From an uncultured Lewinella sp. (GTDB taxonomy: Bacteria > Bacteroidota > Bacteroidia > Chitinophagales > Saprospiraceae), in contig CAJXPD010000018.1 in assembly GCA_913057785.1 (NCBI GenBank), forward strand, positions 1 to 62,371: a stretch of 62,371 bases of DNA, in the 5' to 3' direction. Below, in pieces: positions 54,243-62,371 of the stretch. Both the position numbers and the translations under genes were made by a program. A model generated the notes under the pieces. The model worked only from the letters and a program-made list of their open reading frames with translations, did no database searches and was not told where the DNA came from. How positions within the stretch are numbered: the first letter of the stretch is position 1; every line of letters begins with the position of its first letter.

Positions 54243-54866
54243 ATGAATGCTCCGGATAAAGACCAGGTATTCCCGTTGCCACATTACGATCGACTTTGTT
54301 TTCTCAAGAATATCATTAAGAATCCCAATATTATAGTGGGGGATTACACCTACTACGATGACTTTGAGGATGTCCAGAACTTTGAGAAAAACGTCAAATA
54401 TCTATTTGATTTTATTGGGGATAAGCTCATTATCGGTAAGTTTTGCATGATTGCCTCCGACGTAACCTTTATTATGAATGGAGCTAATCATCTGACCGAT
54501 GCGATCTCTACTTACCCTTTTGCGATCTTTGGGAATGGATGGGAAAATGCGATGGAAGGCAAGACTTATCCAAGCAAGAGTGATACGATAATAGGGAATG
54601 ATGTTTGGATTGGACATAAGGTAACCATTATGCCCGGAGTGAATGTCGGGGATGGAGCCATCATTGCTACAGGAGCAGTAGTGACCAAAGATGTTGCCCC
54701 TTATAGCATAGTAGGGGGGAATCCAGCAAAGGAGCTGAAAAAACGCTTTCCTGATGAGGAAATAAGCCGATTGCTAGAGATCAAATGGTGGGACTGGGAT
54801 ATTGATCGGATCACTCGAAATGTCCAGTTTTTGACAGGGCGGAGGCTCGATCAATTGGTGCCTTAG
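54243..54866 (+). CDS. Vat/CatB-type xenobiotic O-acetyltransferase
   Basis: 207 aa from the ATG at 54243; a TTG at 54216 would add nine residues. Left-handed beta-helix acetyltransferase: NPNIIVGDYTYYDD, the catalytic His83 in MNGANHLTDA (same place as His82 of VatD), DVWIGHKVTIMPGVNVGDGAIIATGAVVTKDVAPYSIVGGNPAK-type hexapeptides (split in the sequence) and a C-terminal IKWWDWDIDRI. Vat enzymes acetylate streptogramin A; environmental homologues may act on other hydroxylated compounds. Not shown to give resistance. Single gene. Confidence 0.87.
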   Translation: MNAPDKDQVFPLPHYDRLCFLKNIIKNPNIIVGDYTYYDDFEDVQNFEKNVKYLFDFIGDKLIIGKFCMIASDVTFIMNGANHLTDAISTYPFAIFGNGWENAMEGKTYPSKSDTIIGNDVWIGHKVTIMPGVNVGDGAIIATGAVVTKDVAPYSIVGGNPAKELKKRFPDEEISRLLEIKWWDWDIDRITRNVQFLTGRRLDQLVP

Positions 54867-54911
54867 TTTGCCGAAAAAATTCTGTAGCTTGGGGCCAAAA
54901 TAACAGCACCT

Positions 54912-56123
54912 ATGACGCCAGATATTCGACTTCAATTTCCTGCTCTGCAGCGGATTCATAACGGCCGTGAATTAGTATTTCTAGATGGCCCTGCTGGGGT
55001 TCAAGTTCCACATGTCGTAATTGATAGTATTTCCCATTATTATCAAAACTCCAATGCCAACAGCCATGGCACCTTCATCACTACGCAAGAGACAGATGTG
55101 GTAATTGATGAAACTCGGTCTCGCATGGCTACCTTTCTTGGGGCCGAAGGGCCACATACGATTTCCTTTGGGCAAAATATGACCTCGCTTAATTTTTCCT
55201 TGAGTCAAGCCATCAGGAGAGCCCTGCATCCAGGGGATGAAATATTGATTACGCAATTAGATCATGAATCGAATCGTGGGCCATGGCTCGAGTTGAGAGA
55301 TAAGGGAATTGTAGTGAGAGAAATTCGACTCCTGCCAAGCGGAGAGTTAGATTACGAAGATTTTGCGAGCAAAATTAATGAGCGTACCCGATTGGTCGCG
55401 ATGGGTTATGCTGCTAATATTTTTGGTACCATAAACAAGGTAAAACATATCCGAGCGCTGACTCATGCTGTAGGAGCCTGGCTGCTAGTCGATGCGGTTC
55501 ACTATGCACCGCACTTGGCTATTGATGTACAGGATATTGGCTGTGATTTTCTTCTGTGTTCTGCCTATAAATTCTATGGTCCCCATGTAGGAATCTTGTA
55601 TAGTAAACCCGGGCTATTAGACCGCTTGCGCCCCGATCGGCTTCGTACGGCAGCTCAGGTAGCACCATATAGTATCGAAACGGGGACTTTAAATCATGCT
55701 GCTTTGGCTGGTGTGAGAGCTGCCGTGGACTTCATTGCGAGTTTGGGGAAGGGAGATAGTCTGCGGGCTCAGATTCTAAATGCTATGGAACAGATTCATC
55801 AGCATGAAATCGCATTGGCTGCAAAATTGCATGATGGCCTTTCCAGCATAAAAGGGGTAGACTTAGTTGGGCCACCAGTGGATGGAGGAGAAAGAGCGCC
55901 TACTTTGTCCTTTACCGTAGAAGGAAAAAAACCTAAAGAGGTTTGTACTTACCTAGCGGAAAAAAACATCTGTGCTTGGGCGGGGCACTTTTACGCTTTA
56001 AGAGCGGTAGAGGTGCTAGGGCTGTTGGAGAAAGGAGGAGTAACCCGGATGGGAATGTCTGTATACAATGTACCTTCGGAGATTGATTATACCTTGGAAA
56101 CTATTACCGTTTTGGCAAAATAA
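54912..56123 (+). CDS. Cysteine desulfurase-like aminotransferase class V
   Basis: 403 aa, PLP enzyme of the class V aminotransferase fold, close to the TIGR01976-type 'cysteine desulfurase family' proteins. Motifs: LDGPAGVQVP, NSHGTF, ITQLDHESNRGPW (His118), LLVDAVHYAPH (Asp194), the PLP lysine Lys220 in CSAYKFYGPHVGILY and, near the end, WAGHFYALRAVE. No flexible catalytic Cys loop like that of true IscS or SufS is obvious, so the sulfur function is uncertain. 46 nt after the acetyltransferase. Confidence 0.85.
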   Translation: MTPDIRLQFPALQRIHNGRELVFLDGPAGVQVPHVVIDSISHYYQNSNANSHGTFITTQETDVVIDETRSRMATFLGAEGPHTISFGQNMTSLNFSLSQAIRRALHPGDEILITQLDHESNRGPWLELRDKGIVVREIRLLPSGELDYEDFASKINERTRLVAMGYAANIFGTINKVKHIRALTHAVGAWLLVDAVHYAPHLAIDVQDIGCDFLLCSAYKFYGPHVGILYSKPGLLDRLRPDRLRTAAQVAPYSIETGTLNHAALAGVRAAVDFIASLGKGDSLRAQILNAMEQIHQHEIALAAKLHDGLSSIKGVDLVGPPVDGGERAPTLSFTVEGKKPKEVCTYLAEKNICAWAGHFYALRAVEVLGLLEKGGVTRMGMSVYNVPSEIDYTLETITVLAK

Positions 56124-56128
56124 TAGCT

Positions 56129-56165
56129 TTGGACTCAGGCGATAGTTCACGTCGCCTGAGTCCAA
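56129..56165. terminator. 14-bp hairpin between convergent genes
   Basis: TTGGACTCAGGCGA / TCGCCTGAGTCCAA with a 9-nt loop, between the class V aminotransferase gene (plus) and BNR paralogue 3 (minus). No strong U-run on either side. Confidence 0.65.
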
Positions 56166-56176
56166 GTATAGTGTGT

Positions 56177-59050
56177 TTATTTAGAAATCAGCGGATCTTC
56201 CCGTACTTCTATACTTCTTCTATATACCTCATTCCCTACTGAAAGCTTGATCATATAAGTCCCGACTTCTGCACTTGGAACGGTGTATTCATCACCTAGT
56301 CGGAAGCTCAAATATCCATTGGTTAAGACTTGGATAGCTTGCCTAGCTTCCATTGGAGTTTTGGCAGCTTCAAAGGCAGCTTTAGCCCTTCTAATACCGG
56401 AGAAAGAATACTGTTGACTCAAGTTTTCAAAAATATCTTTGATATGCTGTTCTTGCTCTGGCGTGAAAGGCTCTGGATCAAATTGAAGATCCCATCTGTA
56501 TTTATGTATCCCAGGCGTATTCAATAAGGTATCCACTTTCTTGTTGCCATTCTGATCAGTTATCTCAATCAGGACATCATCTTTGACATCCTTACCTACA
56601 TAGTAGGATATCATTGCCCCATTTCTAAATAAGGCTCTCGGAAGAGTGGAAGTATTTTGGATAGAGGCTGGATTATCCCCTGCAAACCAGAAGTGCCCTC
56701 TTTGCCCACCTCGACTGACATTTTCCCACAAAGTGGCTTGTTTCTGTTCGAAGAGGTAAGCTTTCGACTCCATAACGCTGGAAGATAATTGTTGTAGCGG
56801 TGTGATATCATCCAATATCCAAATACTACGACCATGCGTTCCAACAATTAGATCATTTTCTCTTGGATGAATCTTTAGATCTAAAACGGAAACGGTTGGA
56901 AGATTTAGTTTTAGTCTCGCCCATTCCGCACCGCCATTTATGGAATAGAACACACCTGTTTCTGTTCCTAAGAATAGGAGATTCGGGTTTCTTAGATCTT
57001 CCCGGATTACACGAGCCACTTCCTGCTTAGGGAGATTGCTACTGATATCGGTCCAGTCTCGTCCGTAGTTGGTCGTTTTAAAGACCCAAATTTGATTATT
57101 ATCGCTTCGGTGGCCATCAAAAGTGACATAGGCTGTACCTGGATCAAAATGAGAGGCTTCGACTCTACTCACCCACATACCGTTCGGTACGTTATTGATG
57201 TTTTCCCTGACATTTGTCCAGTTTTTCCCACCATTGGTAGTTACCTGAATATTTCCATCGTCTGTTCCCGCCCAAATAATATCTGGACTAATATTCGATA
57301 AGGATAAGGTGTAAATGGCGCAATGGGTTTCAGCTCCAGTATTGTCCGGAGTAATACCACCACTCTTGCCTTTTTGCGTTTTTTCGGGATCATTAGTACT
57401 TAAATCTGGGCTTACGATTGACCAAGTTTGCCCACTGTCTGTTGTCTTTAGCAAGTAATTTGCTGATAAATAAAGGGTCTTGGAGTCAAAAGGAGACATT
57501 TGCAAAGGAGCCGTCCAGTTGAATCGGAACGGAAGTCCGTTCGCTCTGACATCCGCGGGAATAGCTTCCTCATAGTTGACAATATTGTGGAATCCTGGAT
57601 TAATGCGTTCGATGCGATGTGTCAAAGGATCATAACTGAAAGTGCTTCCATTCTCCATTTGGGTGAACATCTTTCTCCAATTGGATGGATCTGCATGGAC
57701 AAACTGTCCATCTCCCCAGTGTAGTTTCCAATTTGAATCATTCAAGATGCCTCGTGCATCGCGACTAAAACTCGCAACGCTATACATACCATTGTCTTGG
57801 TATCCTCCATAAACATAGTAGGGGTCTCGCATATCGTAGCCAATACGATAAAATTGCCCAATAGCGAAGTTGTCAAACAAAGTGAAGCTTTTACCATGGT
57901 CATGGGTGATAGACATTCCTTTATCTGCTCCGAGATAGTACCGCTCCGGATCATTAGGATCTAGCCACATAGCATGAAAGTCCCCGTGTACTTCTTGATC
58001 TCGACTTCCGTTACGCAAAGATTTTCCTCCATCATCAGATACCATAAAGCTTGTGGTGAGCAGATAAACTTTCTGGTCATCATGAGGGTTGATTCGGATT
58101 TGACTGTAGTAAAAAGGACGGTTATTGTAGGTGTTGACATACGTCCAGCTGTTCCCGCCATCTTCACTGCGATATACTCCTGAACCCGGTTTGCTCAGAT
58201 CATCCGTTTTTTCGGCTTCAATGAAAGCCATGACGATCTTAGGGTTTTTCTGGTAAATGGCTAGACCGATTCTCCCGGTATCGCCACTTGGCAAGCCCGC
58301 AGTGAGTTTTTTCCAACTCTTCCCTCCATTAGTAGACTTATAAATACCACCATTAGGACCTCCACTATGAAAATGCCAAGGTTGACGCAGTCGCTGATAA
58401 AAAGCTGCATACAATATCTTAGGGTTTTTGGGGTCCATTACTAGATCAATACAACCCGTTTTCCCATCATCCGGTAGACCACTGGTGAGTTTTTGCCAGT
58501 TTTTGCCTCCATCAATGGTCTTGAATAAGCCTCGATCTCCATTGTACCCCCAAAGGTGTCCGATAGCTCCAGCATAAACGATGTCTGGATCTTTCGGATG
58601 TGTAATTACCCTAGCGATCTGATGAGTATTTTCTAATCCCATGTTGGTAAAAGAAGCTCCCCCGTCCGTAGACTTATAGATTCCATCTCCCCAACTTACA
58701 CTATTGCGATTGTTAGCTTCCCCAGTGCCCACCCAGACGATATTGGCATTTGGTTGGAATAGAGCAATGTCTCCGATGGAGGCTGTACCATAATCATCAA
58801 AAATCGGTTTCCAAGTAGTTCCGGCATTTTCAGACTTCCACACGCCTCCTGAAGCAGAAGCTGCATAAACATGCGCAAAATCATTATTGATGGCTTCGAT
58901 ATCGACAATGCGACCACCCTGATTGGCAGGACCTACATTTCGATATTTCATTCCTTGTAGTAGCTCATCATTAGTAGTTTGAGAAAATAGCGAGCTAGAA
59001 AGACAGATGCATATAGCACCACAGACTAGGGCGAAAAGTTGATTCTTCAT
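56177..59050 (-). CDS. BNR/sortilin-like beta-propeller protein, paralogue 3
   Basis: 957 aa, signal peptide ending SSSLFSQ. BNR motifs such as KSENAGTTW, KSTDGGASF, KTIDGGKNW, KSTNGGKSW, RSEDGGNSW, KTTDSGQTW, VTTNGGKNW and YSINGGAEW give two propellers as in paralogues 1 and 2. The C-terminus differs: the FlgD-like domain is interrupted by a helical stretch (QHIKDIFENLSQQYS, then RRAKAAFEAAKTPMEARQA) and the protein ends right after this domain (REDPLISK), without the helical tail. Converges on the class V aminotransferase gene; the D-aminoacylase-like gene 59341 starts divergently 290 bp away. Confidence 0.88.
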   Translation of the reverse strand: MKNQLFALVCGAICICLSSSLFSQTTNDELLQGMKYRNVGPANQGGRIVDIEAINNDFAHVYAASASGGVWKSENAGTTWKPIFDDYGTASIGDIALFQPNANIVWVGTGEANNRNSVSWGDGIYKSTDGGASFTNMGLENTHQIARVITHPKDPDIVYAGAIGHLWGYNGDRGLFKTIDGGKNWQKLTSGLPDDGKTGCIDLVMDPKNPKILYAAFYQRLRQPWHFHSGGPNGGIYKSTNGGKSWKKLTAGLPSGDTGRIGLAIYQKNPKIVMAFIEAEKTDDLSKPGSGVYRSEDGGNSWTYVNTYNNRPFYYSQIRINPHDDQKVYLLTTSFMVSDDGGKSLRNGSRDQEVHGDFHAMWLDPNDPERYYLGADKGMSITHDHGKSFTLFDNFAIGQFYRIGYDMRDPYYVYGGYQDNGMYSVASFSRDARGILNDSNWKLHWGDGQFVHADPSNWRKMFTQMENGSTFSYDPLTHRIERINPGFHNIVNYEEAIPADVRANGLPFRFNWTAPLQMSPFDSKTLYLSANYLLKTTDSGQTWSIVSPDLSTNDPEKTQKGKSGGITPDNTGAETHCAIYTLSLSNISPDIIWAGTDDGNIQVTTNGGKNWTNVRENINNVPNGMWVSRVEASHFDPGTAYVTFDGHRSDNNQIWVFKTTNYGRDWTDISSNLPKQEVARVIREDLRNPNLLFLGTETGVFYSINGGAEWARLKLNLPTVSVLDLKIHPRENDLIVGTHGRSIWILDDITPLQQLSSSVMESKAYLFEQKQATLWENVSRGGQRGHFWFAGDNPASIQNTSTLPRALFRNGAMISYYVGKDVKDDVLIEITDQNGNKKVDTLLNTPGIHKYRWDLQFDPEPFTPEQEQHIKDIFENLSQQYSFSGIRRAKAAFEAAKTPMEARQAIQVLTNGYLSFRLGDEYTVPSAEVGTYMIKLSVGNEVYRRSIEVREDPLISK

Positions 59051-59340
59051 ATAATTGTTTCAATTAGCGTTAAGTAGTACGACTTACTCAAAGTTTCCCG
59101 CATGAGTTAGCAATGGGGATACCTTATGCCTTGCGGAGGTACGTCTAAAAATAGAGATTAAAGCCATAATTCCACACTACTTAAAATACAGTCAATAAGT
59201 TTGCAGCTAAATTTAGGCTTTTGCTGGAATAAGTTTACATTTAAAAGCTGGGCTTAAGGACTAGCGTGTAGTATCCACCCTGTATAGTTCGAGGACCACT
59301 GCCTTTTCTCTTTACCAACGTATTTACTAACACCTTACCT

Positions 59341-61026
59341 ATGCTAAATAAAATTGCTAAATATTTCTGTGTAGCCGGCATTTTGTGCTGCTGTGCCTGC
59401 CAGCAATCTGCAGAACATTATGATATGATCATTGAAAATGCCCAACTGTACGATGGTTCTGGAAGTGCTGCTGTATCTGGCAGTATTGCCATCCAAGGGG
59501 ACACGATTGCCGCAGTAGGAGATCTTGGAGCGGCAACGGCGGAGACAAGAGTGGATGCGAAAGGTATGGCGGTAAGTCCGGGCTTCATTAATATGCTAAG
59601 TTGGGCGACGGAGAGTTTAATTGAAGATGGCCGTTCTATGAGCGGCATCATGCAAGGAGTGACCTTAGAAGTAATGGGGGAAGGATGGTCAATGGGACCG
59701 TACAGTAAAAAAATGAAGGAGGAGGAGAAGAATTCGCAAGGAGATATTAAATATGATATTGCCTGGACTACCCTAGGGGAATACTTAGAATTCCTGGAAC
59801 AAAAAGGGGTCTCTACAAACGTGGCTTCCTTCGTTGGAGCTACTACCTTAAGGATTCATGAATTAGGATCTGAAGATCGAGCTCCTTCTGAAGAGGAGTT
59901 AGGAAGAATGAAGGAACTTACTCGCCAAGCGATGGAAGAAGGAGCTTTGGGAATAGGCTCTTCTTTAATTTATGCACCTGCCTTTTATGCCAAAACAGAT
60001 GAGCTAATTGCACTTTGTGAAGTAGCAAGTGAATATGGCGGAATGTATATCACACATATGCGTAGCGAAGGGAATAAACTTCTAGAAGGAGTTGATGAAG
60101 TCATTGAGATTGCATCGTCGGCTAACATTGCCGCAGAAATCTATCATTTGAAAGCAGCTGGAAAAAATAATTGGCCGAAAATGGATCAGGTCATCCAGAA
60201 GATAGATAGTGCTAGATCTGCCGGGATACAGTTGACCACCGATATGTATAATTATGTCGCTGGCGCTACAGGGCTGGATGCATCTATGCCGCCTTGGGTA
60301 CAGGAAGGCGGATACAAGGCTTGGGCAGAGCGACTAAAAGATCCTGTCATTCGAGATAAAGTAATCGCGGAAATGCGGACAGATGCACAAGATTGGGAAA
60401 ACCTCTACTATGCCGCAGGTTCGGCTGAAAAGGTTTTGCTAGTTGGGTTCAAGAATGATGATTTGAAAAAATATACCGGTAAATCTTTGGCAGAAGTAGC
60501 TGAAATTATGGGGAAAAGTCCGGAAGAAACGGCTATAGAATTAGTGATTGCGGATGGGAGTCGAGTGGGGACTGTTTATTTCCTGATGTCAGAAGAGAAC
60601 GTCAAGAAGCAGATTGCGCTTCCGTACATGAGTTTTGGCTCTGATGCAGGCTCCATGGCCACGGAAGGTGTGTTTCTGAAGTCCAACCCTCACCCTAGAG
60701 CTTATGGCAATTTTAGCCGCTTGTTAGGTAAGTATGTTCGTGAGGAAAAAGTCATTCCACTGGAAGAAGCGATTCATAAGCTTTCAGGTCTACCTGCTAG
60801 TCACTTAAAGCTAAAGAATAGAGGTCTATTGAAACCGGGTTATGCGGCTGATATTGTAATATTTGATCCAAATACGATAATTGACCACGCTACTTTTGAG
60901 CAACCTCATCAGTATTCTACAGGTGTCTCGCACGTCTTTGTCAATGGCGTGCAGGTATTGAAAGACGGGGCACATACAGGGGCAACCCCTGGCCGTGTGG
61001 TGCGGGGACCAGGTTGGAAAGAATAA
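59341..61026 (+). CDS. N-acyl-D-amino-acid deacylase-like amidohydrolase lacking HxH (lipoprotein)
   Basis: 561 aa with a Cys-rich signal region (GILCCCACQQ) that probably ends in a lipobox. Homologous to the gene at 52573 over its length: DMIIENAQLYDGSG, GVTLEVMGEGWSMGP, MYITHMRSEG, AAEIYHLKAAG, MSFGSDAGSMA and a similar C-terminus. Where the paralogue has VHTHAEP, this protein reads SPGFINMLSWATES, so the HxH pair that holds one metal is missing. The second-site histidines and the Asp are kept, so a single-metal enzyme is possible. This FINMLSWA subgroup recurs in several phyla, from memory. 48 nt ahead of the serine hydrolase gene. Confidence 0.86.
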   Translation: MLNKIAKYFCVAGILCCCACQQSAEHYDMIIENAQLYDGSGSAAVSGSIAIQGDTIAAVGDLGAATAETRVDAKGMAVSPGFINMLSWATESLIEDGRSMSGIMQGVTLEVMGEGWSMGPYSKKMKEEEKNSQGDIKYDIAWTTLGEYLEFLEQKGVSTNVASFVGATTLRIHELGSEDRAPSEEELGRMKELTRQAMEEGALGIGSSLIYAPAFYAKTDELIALCEVASEYGGMYITHMRSEGNKLLEGVDEVIEIASSANIAAEIYHLKAAGKNNWPKMDQVIQKIDSARSAGIQLTTDMYNYVAGATGLDASMPPWVQEGGYKAWAERLKDPVIRDKVIAEMRTDAQDWENLYYAAGSAEKVLLVGFKNDDLKKYTGKSLAEVAEIMGKSPEETAIELVIADGSRVGTVYFLMSEENVKKQIALPYMSFGSDAGSMATEGVFLKSNPHPRAYGNFSRLLGKYVREEKVIPLEEAIHKLSGLPASHLKLKNRGLLKPGYAADIVIFDPNTIIDHATFEQPHQYSTGVSHVFVNGVQVLKDGAHTGATPGRVVRGPGWKE

Positions 61027-61074
61027 AAAGTTTGAAAACAAGGGGTTATGCCTCAATAGTCTAAATAATAATCT

Positions 61075-62371
61075 ATGCCAAGTTTAGTTAGGCGCTTAGC
61101 CTGCGCAACAGTATTACTTTTTGCCACACTTATCGGCTATGGACAAAATGCAAGGGTTTTAATCCAAGAACTGGATGCTTATATTGAAAAGGCCCGCCAA
61201 CACTGGGAAATCCCTGGTCTGTCTGTGGCAATTGTGAAAGACGGAGAATTGTTATTGTCAAAAGGTTATGGTCTACGTTCCTTGGCTTCTACTGAAAAAA
61301 TAGATGAGAACACCATTTTTAGCATTGGGTCTACTACCAAAGCCATGGTTGCAGCTGCCATGGGCATGTTAGTGGATGAGGGCTTAGTTTCCTGGGACGA
61401 TAAAGTGTCAGAACACTTACCCAATTTTCAGTTATATGATTCCTATGCTAGTCGAGAACTGCGCGTCCGAGATCTTTTTACACATAATGCTGGGCTCGGT
61501 AATGCGGATTTGTTGTGGTACTACAATGATCTTACATCGGATGAGATTTTGCATCGGATGAGGAGATTGAAGCCAGCTTATCCTTTTAGAGGGGGATACA
61601 CCTACCAGAATATCATGTATCTGGCTGCTGGCAAACTTATTGCAAAGGTCAGTGGAAAACCTTGGGCAGATTTTATGCAGGAACGCGTTTTTTCCCCATT
61701 GAGCATGAGCAATACTTATCCCACCCTGAAAATTTCTCAGCAGCAAGAGAATCGATCTATTGCCCATCACCGTATCGAGGACCAGGTCACGCCTATTGAA
61801 GATTGCAGTGCCGATCCTATTGCACCAGCCGGTGCCATCTGGTCTTCCGTCAATGATATGGCTAAATGGATGCAGTTCCTGCTGGATACCGCTCAAATTA
61901 ATGGCAAGGCTTTGCTAGAGCCTAGTACACATCAAGAACTATTCAAACCACAGATCATTATTCCGCAAGAACAATTTTATCCTACTACAGCACTAACAAA
62001 ACCTACCTGGACGACCTATGGGTTAGGATGGTTTCAACACGATTATCAAGGATATGCTTTGCAATTTCATAGCGGTAGTCTTCCCGGGACAGTAGCTATT
62101 ATCGGCCTGGTTCCCGAATTGGATCTTGGGGTATACGTGCTAGGAAATCTGGATCACGCCGAACTCAGACATGCTATACTCTATCAAGTGATTGATGCTT
62201 TTCGAGGAGAAACAAAGATGGATTGGAGTACCGACCTCAAAAACCTCTACGACGGCCTAGCCGAACGGCAAAAACGGCAAGCTAAAGAACTTGTTCGATC
62301 ACGGCAATTAAAAACGAAAACCAGTAAGAACCTATCTGCCTACGCAGGAATCTATTTTGACCCTTTTTGGG
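61075..62371 (+). CDS. Beta-lactamase-family serine hydrolase (cut by the window end)
   Basis: 432 codons are visible from the ATG at 61075 to the last base of the window, with no stop, so the gene continues beyond it. A signal peptide (ATVLLFATLIGYGQ) leads to a class C/esterase-type beta-lactamase domain: Ser86-Thr-Thr-Lys89 (SxxK), Tyr177-Gln-Asn179 (YxN) in GGYTYQN, and HSGSLPGT in place of the KTG box. Family members act as peptidases, D-aminopeptidases or esterases. A spacer after residue 385 contains basic residues (RQAKELVRSRQ), often the start of a second C-terminal domain. 48 nt after the deacylase-like gene, probably the same operon. Confidence 0.88.
   Translation, partial: MPSLVRRLACATVLLFATLIGYGQNARVLIQELDAYIEKARQHWEIPGLSVAIVKDGELLLSKGYGLRSLASTEKIDENTIFSIGSTTKAMVAAAMGMLVDEGLVSWDDKVSEHLPNFQLYDSYASRELRVRDLFTHNAGLGNADLLWYYNDLTSDEILHRMRRLKPAYPFRGGYTYQNIMYLAAGKLIAKVSGKPWADFMQERVFSPLSMSNTYPTLKISQQQENRSIAHHRIEDQVTPIEDCSADPIAPAGAIWSSVNDMAKWMQFLLDTAQINGKALLEPSTHQELFKPQIIIPQEQFYPTTALTKPTWTTYGLGWFQHDYQGYALQFHSGSLPGTVAIIGLVPELDLGVYVLGNLDHAELRHAILYQVIDAFRGETKMDWSTDLKNLYDGLAERQKRQAKELVRSRQLKTKTSKNLSAYAGIYFDPFW

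Noticed and set aside
61432..61896. 154-codon minus-strand frame near the right edge
   Set aside because: It lies opposite the clear beta-lactamase-family gene that runs off the window.
1..62371. CRISPR array, prophage, insertion sequence, tRNA or rRNA
   Set aside because: None of the expected repeats, integrase or transposase motifs, or tRNA folds was seen on reading both strands; a scan with dedicated tools could still find a divergent one.

Overview
The window looks like chromosomal DNA of a Bacteroidota bacterium, probably a marine Saprospiria (Lewinella-like) lineage. Support: a type IX secretion sorting domain on a secreted protease, the futalosine menaquinone enzyme MqnC, RicT next to HolB, paired DUF3857 transglutaminase-like proteins, a membrane LytTR protein, and promoters of the form TTG-N20/21-TAnnTTTG. 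The genus is an inference. G+C looks to be in the low to mid 40s percent by eye. I see no tRNA, rRNA, CRISPR array, insertion sequence or phage gene.

Layout. 0-7 kb: a secreted M43 protease, a shared terminator, then rimP-nusA-infB on the minus strand. This operon has an attenuator-like hairpin in the rimP leader and an unusual structured 508-bp spacer between nusA and infB. 7-10.3 kb: mqnC, a small OmpA-like protein, a secreted EEP-family hydrolase and a SnoaL-like protein. 10.4-16.8 kb: two tandem DUF3857/transglutaminase-like proteins (one without the catalytic Cys and His), speD, a lipoprotein, an unlisted 55-residue membrane protein and a glutathionylspermidine-synthase-like ligase, which gives the block a polyamine/amide-bond theme. 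16.9-22 kb: an alpha/beta hydrolase, a lipoprotein, a membrane protein and a patatin-Omp85 fusion. 22.3-28.1 kb: the operon DUF1232-aminopeptidase P-DUF5691, an SDR-VOC pair on the other strand, and a MoxR-type AAA ATPase. 28.2-30.5 kb: a BamA-like outer-membrane protein with NAD kinase. 31-38.9 kb: an outer-membrane barrel, an esterase, lpdA, ricT, holB, glutathione peroxidase, a GNAT acetyltransferase and a small alarmone hydrolase.

39-62.4 kb is a hydrolase-rich block. It holds three giant BNR/sortilin-like beta-propeller proteins, an M20 amidohydrolase, two N-acyl-D-amino-acid deacylase-like lipoproteins (one lacking the HxH metal motif), a CocE/S15-type hydrolase, a class V aminotransferase, a TPR protein, a LytTR regulator, a Vat-type acetyltransferase and a serine beta-lactamase-family hydrolase cut by the window edge. 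Nearly all of these carry signal peptides but no type IX sorting domain. This suggests a periplasmic or membrane-attached system for breaking amide bonds in peptides or modified amino acids, with the propellers as scaffolds or binders. That role is inferred.

Most of the window is ordinary housekeeping sequence. The points most worth a second look are the nusA-infB spacer, the rimP leader, the split DUF5691/MoxR locus, the active/inactive transglutaminase pair and the propeller-amidase block.
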